DNA from: Willaertia magna
Lineage: Eukaryota; Heterolobosea; Eutetramitea; Acrasida; Naegleriidae
Length of the DNA stretch: 10,765 bases
Assembly (NCBI GenBank): GCA_902984215.1
Contig: CADWAF010000670.1
Coordinates: 1 to 10,765, forward strand
Reading direction: 5' to 3'
The notes under the pieces are model-generated. The model searched no databases and was not told the origin of the DNA. It was given only the letters and a program-made list of their open reading frames with translations. This document shows positions 1 through 7,221 of the stretch, in pieces. Position 1 is the stretch's first letter. Each line of letters starts with the position of its first letter. Position numbers and translations under genes: made by a program.

Positions 1-298
1 AATAAATATTTAAGTTAAGTATGTTGTAAACAAAACACGTGTCTTTATACTTTCTGTGTCTAGGTTTTGGAATGGTTTACTATTATAAAATAAATAGAAC
101 GAAACATAAATGTAAAGTCTTTTTGTAAATGAATCATTTTCCCTACAACAACATAATGGTGACATTAAACAAAATGCTTCATATAATCAATTTTTATTAC
201 AGTTATAACTACAAAGACAAACTATTGTATTGATTAAAATAACAACCTTTAAAAAACACAACCTTATTTCAAAATTATAACAATAATTGACATAAACA
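1..298. other. AT-rich left flank with no supported gene
   Basis: I cannot support a gene here. A T-rich TTTTTGTAA motif at 120-128 resembles motifs found after stop codons elsewhere in the window, so part of this may be the 3' flank of a gene to the left. On the minus strand 186-10 is open (58 codons, with an ATG at 165-163), but its composition is unremarkable and it matches no family I know. On the plus strand, short open stretches lie between 190 and 298 and could be decayed coding sequence continuing into the pseudogene at 299. A 14-base word at 169-182 recurs at 641-654. Confidence 0.4.
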
Positions 299-541
299 AT
301 GGTAATAGAGAAAAAAAGTCAATATGGCCTTTACAATTAGATATAGAAGATTTTATACAAAGTTTATGAACTATTAAAGAAGCAACAACAATCAACTTAT
401 AACAATACAAATTGTAAGATTTATTTAGAAATAGATATAAATAAAAGATGTTATTTAGTTCATATTTTAAAAGAAATTAAAAAAAAGAATAAATTTGAAT
501 TTTCCACTAAATCTGAATTTGTAGGTCAATTTATCTATTAA
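299..541 (+). pseudogene. Frame-broken coding remnant, family unknown
   Basis: An ATG at 299 with an A-rich leader opens a protein starting MVIEKK. The reading then makes sense only if it shifts frame twice. From about 319 to 367 the coding-like text is in frame 1 (SIWPLQLDIEDFIQSL). From 368 to the TAA at 539-541 it is back in frame 2 (ELLKKQQQST..., then KIYLEIDINKRCYLVHILKEI). The first shift falls at the A7 run 311-317 and the second at TTATGA, 364-369. The unshifted frame meets TAG codons at 338 and 344. The two shifts compensate each other, and the joined product would be about 80 residues. I do not recognise the family. It could be a decayed gene, a fragment, or an assembly with indel errors. 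Confidence 0.45.
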
Positions 542-599
542 TAATTTAAATTTTATAACATATATTAAAATTAAATTTATTAATAAAACTTTTAAATAA

Positions 600-791
600 A
601 AAATAATAACTAAATAATTTAAAAAATAATTTAGTCTATTACAAAATGCTTCATCAATATCATTGTAGTCTTCCATTAAATAATTAATAATTTCTGACAC
701 TTCTTGATAATCATAAATTATCGAAATCTAAATGTTGTAAACAAAAATAAGAAAATTCTTCAGATTCTTTGTGCAATTTATTTTTACAAAT
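600..791 (-). pseudogene. Possible decayed coding segment, minus strand
   Basis: On the minus strand, 791-714 reads as a coding-like stretch including KLHKESEEFSYFCLQHLDFD and then stops at TGA (713-711). One base out of frame, from 712, the text continues DYQEVSEIINYLMEDYNDID and then EAFCNRLNYFLNYL to about 600. The acidic and aromatic mixture and varied codon use look like protein rather than random AT-rich sequence, but the family is unknown. It could be the tail of the decayed F-box gene upstream on the same strand (903-1320), because short open pieces in shifting frames occupy the gap 792-902. Downstream of about 600 the open frame becomes hydrophobic low-complexity text and lies antisense to the 299-541 remnant, so I do not extend it. 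Confidence 0.3.
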
Positions 792-902
792 TTAGTGAAA
801 AGAATTTAATGAAATTATTAATTAGAAGAAAATAAATTTTTTAAATAAATATTTAATTTGATTAAATTGTTTCTTTTAATTTTTTATTTTGTATTGTCAG
901 TA

Positions 903-1320
903 TTATAATTTTGTAAAAAATTTTCTAAATTTTACTGAATTTAACTGAATAATATTATGTTTATAAAAATCACTAAAATTTTGTAATAATTTACAATTTA
1001 TTGTAACAGATAATAATTTCAATGGATTTAATTGATTTAAATTAAATTTCTTTTTTTATTTGAGTCTTACTTTCTATTAAATTGATTTCTAAAAATTTTT
1101 GTAATAAATCTTTATTTAAAATTAAATCATTTAACCAATCTTTACTATTCTTAATTTCATTTAACAAATAAAATTTTAATAAATATTTCCAAAAAATATC
1201 ATATTCCGTTAATTCATAAAATTCCTTTGAAATTGATAAACAATTAAAAATGTCTTTAATTGTTGATGTATATTTAATAATTTCAAAAACAATTTCGGGT
1301 GGAATCTTTGTTAAAAGTAT
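903..1320 (-). pseudogene. F-box protein pseudogene: no start codon, frameshifted
   Basis: Read on the minus strand from 1320, the text contains LLTKIPPEIVFEIIKYTSTI, then a DIFNCLSISKEFYEL segment and an IFWKYLL segment. This is a clear F-box pattern: a Pro-Pro-Glu-Ile helix start, a Leu/Cys/Ser helix, and a Phe-Trp end. F-box domains bind Skp1 and bring substrates to SCF ubiquitin ligases. The frame is open back to a stop at 1392-1390 but contains no ATG. The codon at 1320-1318 is ATA after an A-rich leader-like stretch, so it may be a mutated start. The frame stops at 1044-1042. A one-base shift at the A7 run (about 1057-1051) opens a second coding-like stretch ending at 905-903 (NLNQLNPLKLLSVTINCKLL and on). 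An undetected 5' exon is possible, but it would have to overlap the plus-strand gene at 1363. Confidence 0.6.
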
Positions 1321-1362
1321 TTGTGAATTTTTTGTTGTAAACTCTTTAATTTCGTTAAAAAA

Positions 1363-2020
1363 ATGTTTGACAAGATTGGCTGTCCCGAATTATTTATTGA
1401 AATACTTCGATTCATTCCCGATATTGAAGAAGATTTATTATCTTTAATTTTACTAAATAAACAATGTCACGAAATTATTGAAGAAAAGAATTCAATTTTT
1501 TATCAATTACTTTGTAAAGATCGTTTTGATTACGAAATGTTTATTAGTTCACAACAAGAAAAAAATAATGAAACAGTAATTAATTGGAAAGAACAATTTT
1601 TGGAATTTGTTTTATTTTCATGGTCAGAATATTTACAAACAACACCACAATTAGAAGAAAAAGTATCTAAAAAATTGACAAGTTTATTTCAAAAGAAAAA
1701 ATTGTTAATAAATACTAATGATACTAATAACGAATAATGTTATTTCAATTGAAGTGAAGGGAATTAAGGAAAGTAATGTTGTAATTAAATATTATTTAAA
1801 TGATAAATTGATTTATGAATTGAAAGATATTTTGAAAGATATTGATGTAATTAATTGTAAAGAAAATAGATTATATTTTGTTGTAAATTTTGATCAGAAA
1901 ACAACAGATACATTTAATAATACTTTAATTATTGGGTCAACTCAAAAATTAAGTGAAAATAATTTATTACACCAATTCAATAAGATACAGAAAAAACTTG
2001 AAAAGATAATAAATGATTGA
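1363..2020 (+). CDS. F-box-like protein in two overlapping frames (intron or frameshift)
   Basis: The start at 1363 follows a TTAAAAAA leader. Residues 6-50 resemble an F-box: a CPELFIEILRFIPDIEEDLL helix pair, then LILLNKQCHEII and IFYQLL. Later come NWKEQFLEFVLFSW and a Lys-rich helix. This frame ends at TAA 1735-1737. A second open stretch, 1718-2020, overlaps it in another frame. It encodes apparent beta strands (NVVIKYYLNDKLIYELKDI, LYFVVNF) and a helical C-terminus ending KKLEKIIND. I read the two as one gene. Either an intron removes 1663-1759, which keeps phase, or an indel near 1712-1734 broke the frame. If spliced, the protein is about 186 residues. F-box proteins are substrate receptors of SCF ligases; the substrate is unknown. 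The paralogue-like gene at 2470 is intact, and the pseudogene 903-1320 faces this gene. Two independent small proteins are less likely. Confidence 0.55.
1663..1759 (+). other. Candidate intron (or frame junction) in the F-box-like gene
   Basis: A GTATCT donor at 1663 and an AG at 1758-1759 would remove 97 nt and join codon 100 of the first frame directly to GGA ATT AAG of the second frame in phase 0. Two branch-point-like TACTAAT words lie at 1713-1719 and 1722-1728. Against this, the donor is weak, the AG at 1753-1754 comes first and would give an immediate TGA, and the sequence just before the acceptor (VISIEVK in the second frame) looks like a coding beta strand. The alternative is a single-base indel between 1712 and 1734. 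Confidence 0.35.
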
Positions 2021-2082
2021 ATCAATTAAAATAGTTCGAAATTAATAAAGTAAAACATTGTCAGCCAAACTTTTGTTAAAAC

Positions 2083-2093
2083 TTTTTTGTAAA
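2083..2093 (+). promoter_or_regulatory. T-rich TGTAA motif, possible 3'-end signal
   Basis: TTTTTTGTAAA lies 63 nt after the stop codon at 2018-2020 and before the tRNA gene. Similar words follow the stops at 8700, 10022 and 10578. UGUAA is the known polyadenylation signal of green algae. Its use here is inferred only from position, and the word also occurs inside AT-rich coding sequence. Confidence 0.3.
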
Positions 2094-2262
2094 TTCCCGA
2101 ATTATGTGAAAAGAAGGTCAAAATAATAATTTAATATGAACTATATTCTCTCCAATTAGTATCAAATCCAATTATATTTATCGCACAACCCCACAAAATA
2201 AAAATTGTCGTTAACTTTCTTCCGTTAATTAATACTCCAAAATTGTTAATATTGAAATCAAT

Positions 2263-2349
2263 CCGATGATAGCTCAGCTGGTAGAGCATGGGACTGTAGA
2301 AGAAAAGTCTGTTATCCTGTGGTCGGCGGTTCAATTCCGTCTCATCGGA
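2263..2349 (+). tRNA. tRNA-Tyr (GTA anticodon) with 14-nt intron
   Basis: This gene decodes tyrosine UAC/UAU codons. The acceptor stem CCGATGA (2263-2269) pairs with TCATCGG (2342-2348), with discriminator A at 2349; the C1-G72 pair is typical of eukaryotic tRNA-Tyr. The D arm is GCTC/GAGC around AGCTGGTA. The anticodon GTA is at 2296-2298, followed by G37. An intron, 2300-2313, separates positions 37 and 38, the usual place for nuclear tRNA introns and nearly universal in eukaryotic tRNA-Tyr. The T arm is GGCGG/CCGTC with loop TTCAATT (2330-2336). The Pol III A box is TAGCTCAGCTGG (2270-2281) and the B box GGTTCAATTCC (2328-2338). CCA is not encoded. The mature length is 73 nt before CCA. 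The anticodon stem ends in two G-T wobbles, but all other arms pair well. Confidence 0.96.
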
Positions 2350-2353
2350 ATCA

Positions 2354-2357
2354 TTTT
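2354..2357 (+). terminator. RNA polymerase III terminator
   Basis: A T4 run lies four bases after the tRNA discriminator base, the usual minimal Pol III stop. A longer T7 run about 10 nt further on (2367-2373) could act as back-up. Confidence 0.7.
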
Positions 2358-2469
2358 GCAAATTTATTTTTTTGAAAATTTATTTGCATATTTTGTTTTT
2401 ATAAATACATGTAATTTAAAAAAAAAATATAATTACGTTTATGTTTTAATAAAGTTTATTAAAAAAAAA

Positions 2470-3333
2470 ATGAAACAAAAGAAAAGTAAAAAAATACCTG
2501 AACATTTAGTAAAAGAATTTCTTCTTCCCTTTCTTGACACACCCTCTCTCTTTAAATGTTTACTTATAAATAAACAATGGTATAATTTTTTAACTTCTTC
2601 TTCTAATATTCATATTTGGATTGCACTTTATAATCAATTATTTGTTATTCCATCAACAGATAAAATTACTGAACTCATTGAACATCCTCCTTCTTTTAAA
2701 ATTCAATTAGATCCTTATGATGAAGCAGAAGATCCATACGAGTTTTATACTGGAATTTGTCAACCTAATGAAAATTATTGTTTTACAAAAGATTATTATA
2801 GAGGATATGAACAAACTGATTATTATTCTTTAGTCACTGATCATTTAAAAAAGAATTATATGACAGCTTGTACATTGACATTTGAAAAATTAAAAGTTTG
2901 GAAGAATAAGTGTAAATTTGCATCACAAATATATAAAAAGAAACAACAACAAAAAAGTCAACCAGCAGTTGTAACAGATAAACAAAACGAAAGCAATCAT
3001 AGCAATCATAGCAGCAGTCACATTACAACAAAACAAACATCTACAAATATAATAAATGAAGAAAAGGAACAAGAAGAATTAATTAAGTTTTTATTTCACT
3101 TAATCAAAACAAGATGGTTTCGTAAAAGATATTTTAATAATGAACTAATTTGCAAAGAATTTAGATGTAGAGCTAAAAGATATTTCTTTAAATTTTATAA
3201 TGTTTTTTATTATGGCAATACTAACCAGGAAGAACGTAAAATCCCAGAAACAGCATACGACTCACAAAATGTGAAAGAAGAATTTGAAAATTGGAATCAT
3301 AATAATATTACAACAAAAAACATTTTATTTTAA
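2470..3333 (+). CDS. F-box domain protein, intact
   Basis: The product has 287 residues, starting at the ATG that follows a run of ten A. The frame stays open upstream through the tRNA gene, but that is accidental. Residues 9-52 form an F-box: IPEHLVKEFLLPFLDTPSLF, then KCLLINKQWYNFL and the terminal helix with IWIALYN. F-box proteins bind Skp1 and select substrates for SCF ubiquitin ligases. No WD40, LRR or Kelch repeats follow, so the substrate is unknown. Residues 70-130 are acidic and Tyr-rich (DPYDEAEDPYEFYTG). Residues 160-205 are low-complexity Lys/Gln/Ser/His/Asn. Residues 210-260 are basic and aromatic (LIKTRWFRKRYFNNE, RCRAKRYFFKFYNVFYYG). The gene shares the 1363 gene's F-box style and ends 3 bp before the convergent gene's stop, so the transcripts probably overlap. 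Confidence 0.8.
   Translation: MKQKKSKKIPEHLVKEFLLPFLDTPSLFKCLLINKQWYNFLTSSSNIHIWIALYNQLFVIPSTDKITELIEHPPSFKIQLDPYDEAEDPYEFYTGICQPNENYCFTKDYYRGYEQTDYYSLVTDHLKKNYMTACTLTFEKLKVWKNKCKFASQIYKKKQQQKSQPAVVTDKQNESNHSNHSSSHITTKQTSTNIINEEKEQEELIKFLFHLIKTRWFRKRYFNNELICKEFRCRAKRYFFKFYNVFYYGNTNQEERKIPETAYDSQNVKEEFENWNHNNITTKNILF
3308..3320 (-). promoter_or_regulatory. TTTTTTGTTGTAA motif inside neighbouring gene
   Basis: On the minus strand this T-rich TGTAA motif lies about 17-29 nt beyond the stop codon of the 3337-4437 gene. If it is that gene's 3'-end signal, it is embedded in the last codons of the convergent F-box gene. Confidence 0.25.
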
Positions 3334-3336
3334 TAT

Positions 3337-4437
3337 TTACTCTTCTTTTGTCTCTTCACCACCCTCTGTTGATGATTTATTTCTCATATCTAATAATAAT
3401 TGTCTAGTTTGATCATAAATTTCCACACAATCATTCTTTCCCAATGCTTGATCACGTAAATAAGTTAAAACCCTCTTTTTAACACTTCCATCTAAACCTT
3501 CACCAACTTCTTGATAAGCATTAAATACAATCTTTAGTACTTCTGAATTACATTCAATAACATTATCTGTTACCCTTTCTGGTCTAGGTTGTTTATCGAA
3601 AAGTTCAATATATTTTTCTTTTGGAACTTCAGAATCTTCTTCCTTCTTCTTTAATAAAGAAAACATCCATTCGAAATCTTCGGATTGAATAGTTAAGTTA
3701 TAATGATTAAGTTTTAGTTCATTAAAGAGGACTACTGCATTATCTAAATCATTATGTTCTAAAACTAATTTTTCAATAAAACCTCTAAGAATACCCCTAG
3801 TGAGAGGTTGATTAAGTAATTTACGTCCTGCGTTTTTAAGTACTTTTTATAATGATTAGATGATAAGCCTAAAAACTAGTTAATATAAACTATACTTACG
3901 TTCTATTGCTGTAGAAGGATGTTGTTCATCATATTTTTCAATTGTTTTAAGGAGAACATCAGTACTTTGAATTGTAAATTTAATTCTTTTTAAACAAAGT
4001 GTTCTCCAATAACTCATTGCATGATTTAAATCACTATAACTTGAAACTGTTGAAAGCATATCAATAAGTTGTTGAGCGGAAGGTCTTTTAGCACTTTTCT
4101 TGAATTCAAGCATATTTTGTTGATAAATTTCTTCAGTCTTTGTAGATGGAGACCAATTATAACTTAAACTTTGTTGGGCTCTAAGAGAAACGGCAGTTTT
4201 AGATTTTTCAGATTGTTTACCAAACTTTTTGGCTACTTGTAACTTTTTTTGATATAATAATTTACCTCTTATATTTAATGGTTTACTACCAAATCTTTTT
4301 TGTGTTTGATTTATGCATAATGATGATGATGATAATTCATGATGGGAAGTAAAAACACTAGTTGTTGGTTTAGGATTTCCACATTTTAAAAGAGAAGAAG
4401 AAATCTTTGGAGTGGTGAGATTTAAAAATTTTTTCAT
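3337..4437 (-). CDS. Two-exon gene, probably mitochondrial helical (PPR-like) protein
   Basis: Exon 1 is 4437-3900, followed by a GTAAGT donor at 3899. Exon 2 begins at 3827 (after CAG) or at 3842 (after AAG) and ends at 3337. The product is 342 or 347 residues. The first 33 residues have no acidic residue and are rich in Lys, Ser and Thr, and the next stretch is strongly basic with QKRFGS at 46-51; together they suggest a mitochondrial presequence. From about residue 115 the protein is a run of amphipathic helices (AQQLIDMLSTVSSYSDLNHA, then LTRGILRGFIEKLVLEHNDL and NAVVLFNELK). Their helix-turn-helix spacing recalls pentatricopeptide-type alpha-solenoids, which usually act in organelle RNA metabolism or mitoribosomes. 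The tail is acidic (EGGEETKEE). I cannot name the family. The start lies 49 nt downstream of the RCC1-BTB stop on the same strand, leaving almost no room for separate UTRs. Confidence 0.75.
3828..3899 (-). other. Spliceosomal intron with two in-frame acceptors
   Basis: The donor is GTAAGT at 3899-3894. A branch-like CTAAT lies upstream of both acceptors. The acceptor at 3829-3828 (GCAG) gives a 72-nt intron and the acceptor at 3844-3843 (AAAAAG) a 57-nt intron. Both keep the downstream frame; the shorter intron adds five residues before RKLLNQ. Retention would bring an in-frame TAA a few codons past the donor. The continuous helical protein across the join supports the splice. Confidence 0.8.
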
Positions 4438-4486
4438 TTTTTTTAAAACAGAAATTCACACTCAATTTTATTGTTTGTTCTTTGCC

Positions 4487-7087
4487 TCATTCTAAGAGTA
4501 CTTTGTTTTGAATGGATGTTATCTTTAATAATTGTTCTTTAGTGAGATAGTTTAAAATGTCGTACTTATACATGCTTAAAAGACTTTTCCATTTGCTTGC
4601 ACAATAGTTGAGACATTCAAATTCTAAGGTGGAATAATTACATTTGATTGATTTTGCTTTGGTACCACTACAATCATCTCTATTGATAATAGTGAAAATA
4701 ATGGATAGTACGTTTTCATTTCTCAAAGATCTTGCAATGAAATCTTGTGAGGTAGAGAAAATATTAGATTCATCTGCAATGCCTAATGCTTCCCAGATTA
4801 AAAGAATTCCCATTGCATTTGTTGTAGTGATTTCAATAGATCCAGTATAAAAGTATTGGATAATAGTTCTCAAATTTTGAAAGTCATCATAGCTTACTTG
4901 GTCCCTTGTTTTCCATTGTTTAAATAAATCATATACATCAATTTCTTTTAAAGCAGCTGCTTGAAATCCTAATTTCTGGAAATTAAAATATTCACATCTA
5001 GAGTTAAGAATGGATTTGTGACAGTAAATAATAAATCCTTTTGTTCTATCTAATACCAATTTAATATCGCTAGTTGTACTGTCGTCAAATAGGGAAGCAA
5101 TAATAGCTGAGATATTAGGTGGGGCTTTCACCTTTTGTATAACCTCTTCTGTTAGTATTTTAGGATCGTTTAGTCTAGCAATTTCTACTAAAATGTTTTG
5201 TTTTTCCCACAAAAGAGAAAAACTTGAGCTATTTTTGATTTTTCCAAATTGATTTTCTACTATGTATTGCTTACAAAAACTTAATGCATGGTGCCAATAG
5301 AGAGATAATGGGTAAGCATCTTTCGGATATTTGTTCACTATAATGTATTGAATACATTCGAACACAGTTTCTTCTTGAGTTAACGAGATAGCAGCGTTCA
5401 TTGTCATTGTAACTATATACTCGTCCTCGATGTGATTGACTGTCAACCATTCTAATAGATCTATTGGAGTAGTGGCCTTTGTAGCAGACTTAAATTCATT
5501 GAAATAAATGAAGTCTATTATACAATCCAAACATTCTTTTGATTTGGGCGCTAATTGTTTGTCATATTTTAGAAGTTGGGAACATTTCTCTTTCAGTAAA
5601 TAGGAGGGAACTTTAGTTGAATAGTCTTTGTTTGCATTAAATATTTGTGTATCCCAAAAATTATTAGATTTTCTAAGCTTTGTGAAATCCTCCTCTAATT
5701 TGCTTTTTCCTTCTATTACCTTAATTAAAGGTGTGACAAAGAATATAGTAGAGTATTGACCGCACACTATAGTAACCACTGATTTCTCTTTAAATTCAGA
5801 ATTATCCAACTCTTCATTGTAATACTTCGCAACACCATTACCAAATTGGTTGGTTGTAGCCCTTCCTAATCCAAACATTTTATTTCTTTCAGTAATGACT
5901 ATACAGTGTTGATATCCACAAACAATGGATTTAAATGAGTCACTTCTTGAAATAGATGAAACCAAACCAACTTCTGTTAAAACTGCCGCATATGCTTTGT
6001 TGGTGGCAACAATATTATGGTCATTAATTCCACAATAATAAATTGCTTTAGGAGTCAATACGAATGTTCCATTGCAATTACACTTTACATCCATAATTTC
6101 TCCATGTTCACAATTAAATTCTAATACAGAAAGTCTGTTTCTATTTCTTGTTGAATTGAGCCCAGTTTGCCCATAATAGCTACACCCTACACCAACAAGT
6201 AGTTTCTTTCCAGTTCTTATATTTCTCATCAATAAAATAGTATGATTTAATCCACATTCTATTTTGAGTATTTCATGGTCCTCCATCTCCATTACTTTTT
6301 CTATTGGAACTTTGACAAACTTTGAATAAAAAGTTGTTGACTCTGATTCATGTCCATCCATCTTGTTATCCACCCTAGTATTACTTTTAGGTGTGGAAAT
6401 GATATTAGAATATCCTAAACCAAGTTGACCAAAACTGTCATCACCAATGGCATACAAACCATCCTCAGTTTGAACATAAAAATGTTTTCCTCCACCGTTG
6501 GAAGCAAATTTAATAGGTTTATCAAAAGGTATTTCATATACTAATTTATCAACATTCTTCTTAGAATTAACTTCTTCTGGATAAACAACCATTTCATTTT
6601 GTCTACAACCAATTAGTTTACCGGTTGTTGTTAACACAAATATAGAATGTCTACAAGCAATCACTTGCTTAATCGATTGACCATTACAATAAATTCTATG
6701 TAGACTAGTTACTGGATCCTTAAGTATATTTCCACAATAAAACAAATCTTTTTGATTATGAAAGAGAACACCTTCGGAATATGGAGTAGTAACGAACTCA
6801 AACTCATCTTTAGGTTGGCTTACAACATTTGGAAAACTATCTAATGGAGTAAAGTCGGCACCGCTACAAGGTGAGTTTTGTATTAAACAAGCCTTGTTAT
6901 TAGGAGAGGAAGGCTTGTTTGTATTATTATTAATATTACTTAAACTATTTACAGGATACAAATCTAACATATTTACATGAGTGAGAGAAAGATTCGGTAA
7001 AGAGAAAGTATTAGTAAATTCTCCCCCAACTCCTCCACATATATACATTTCTAAATCATAATAGTGTTTCATGTTTGATTTTGCCAT
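4487..7087 (-). CDS. RCC1-like repeat protein with BTB domains (RCBTB type)
   Basis: The protein has 866 residues and is uninterrupted. Residues 50-65 are Asn/Ser/Pro-rich. RCC1-type blades run from about 85 to 455, with signatures DLFYCGN (114-120), YAIGDDSFGQLGLGY (212-226), ECGLNHTILL (277-286), GVGCSYYGQTGL (299-310), VCGYQHCIVITE (389-400) and VCGQYSTIFFVT (441-452). Residues about 490-610 look like the C-terminal half of a BTB fold plus helices. Residues 673-755 are a clear BTB domain: SDIKLVLD, then HKSIL (690-694) and the YFYTG signature (746-750). A BACK-like helical tail follows. RCC1-BTB proteins are generally thought to be CUL3 ubiquitin-ligase adaptors, with the propeller binding the partner. 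RCC1's Ran-exchange role cannot be assumed. The start ATG at 7087 follows an A/T-rich leader and heads the divergent promoter region. A shortened relative lies at 8847. Confidence 0.85.
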   Translation of the reverse strand: MAKSNMKHYYDLEMYICGGVGGEFTNTFSLPNLSLTHVNMLDLYPVNSLSNINNNTNKPSSPNNKACLIQNSPCSGADFTPLDSFPNVVSQPKDEFEFVTTPYSEGVLFHNQKDLFYCGNILKDPVTSLHRIYCNGQSIKQVIACRHSIFVLTTTGKLIGCRQNEMVVYPEEVNSKKNVDKLVYEIPFDKPIKFASNGGGKHFYVQTEDGLYAIGDDSFGQLGLGYSNIISTPKSNTRVDNKMDGHESESTTFYSKFVKVPIEKVMEMEDHEILKIECGLNHTILLMRNIRTGKKLLVGVGCSYYGQTGLNSTRNRNRLSVLEFNCEHGEIMDVKCNCNGTFVLTPKAIYYCGINDHNIVATNKAYAAVLTEVGLVSSISRSDSFKSIVCGYQHCIVITERNKMFGLGRATTNQFGNGVAKYYNEELDNSEFKEKSVVTIVCGQYSTIFFVTPLIKVIEGKSKLEEDFTKLRKSNNFWDTQIFNANKDYSTKVPSYLLKEKCSQLLKYDKQLAPKSKECLDCIIDFIYFNEFKSATKATTPIDLLEWLTVNHIEDEYIVTMTMNAAISLTQEETVFECIQYIIVNKYPKDAYPLSLYWHHALSFCKQYIVENQFGKIKNSSSFSLLWEKQNILVEIARLNDPKILTEEVIQKVKAPPNISAIIASLFDDSTTSDIKLVLDRTKGFIIYCHKSILNSRCEYFNFQKLGFQAAALKEIDVYDLFKQWKTRDQVSYDDFQNLRTIIQYFYTGSIEITTTNAMGILLIWEALGIADESNIFSTSQDFIARSLRNENVLSIIFTIINRDDCSGTKAKSIKCNYSTLEFECLNYCASKWKSLLSMYKYDILNYLTKEQLLKITSIQNKVLLE

Positions 7088-7221
7088 AAAAACACTTTAT
7101 TATTACTATTTGTTTGTTTACTTAGTTGTAATAATACTTCTTTTTTACGTTTTGATATTCAACAAGCCTTTTCGTCTAATAAAAAAGACAATATTCAAAA
7201 AACGTTTTCACTTTTCCCTTT

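Noticed and set aside
10..186. Minus-strand open stretch of 58 codons with an internal ATG at 165
   Set aside because: It has no recognisable family, low-complexity composition and no splice or leader context. It is too weak to call a gene.
1055..1071. GTAAGA donor (1070) and nearby AG as an intron joining the two frames of the F-box pseudogene
   Set aside because: The nearest AG would make a 21-nt intron in the wrong phase, and the later AG near 915-975 does not restore the coding-like frame. A one-base indel explains it better.
1250..1447. Plus-strand open frame of 65 codons
   Set aside because: It is the antisense shadow of the minus-strand F-box pseudogene and overlaps the real start at 1363.
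2131..2361. Minus-strand open frame of 76 codons
   Set aside because: It is antisense to the tRNA gene and has no recognisable protein features.
2266..2469. Open frame from within the tRNA gene continuing in frame into the F-box gene
   Set aside because: The first 68 codons are the tRNA-Tyr gene and its AT-rich flank. The natural start is the ATG at 2470.
4644..4850. Plus-strand open frame of 68 codons
   Set aside because: It is the antisense shadow of the BTB/BACK part of the RCC1-BTB gene.
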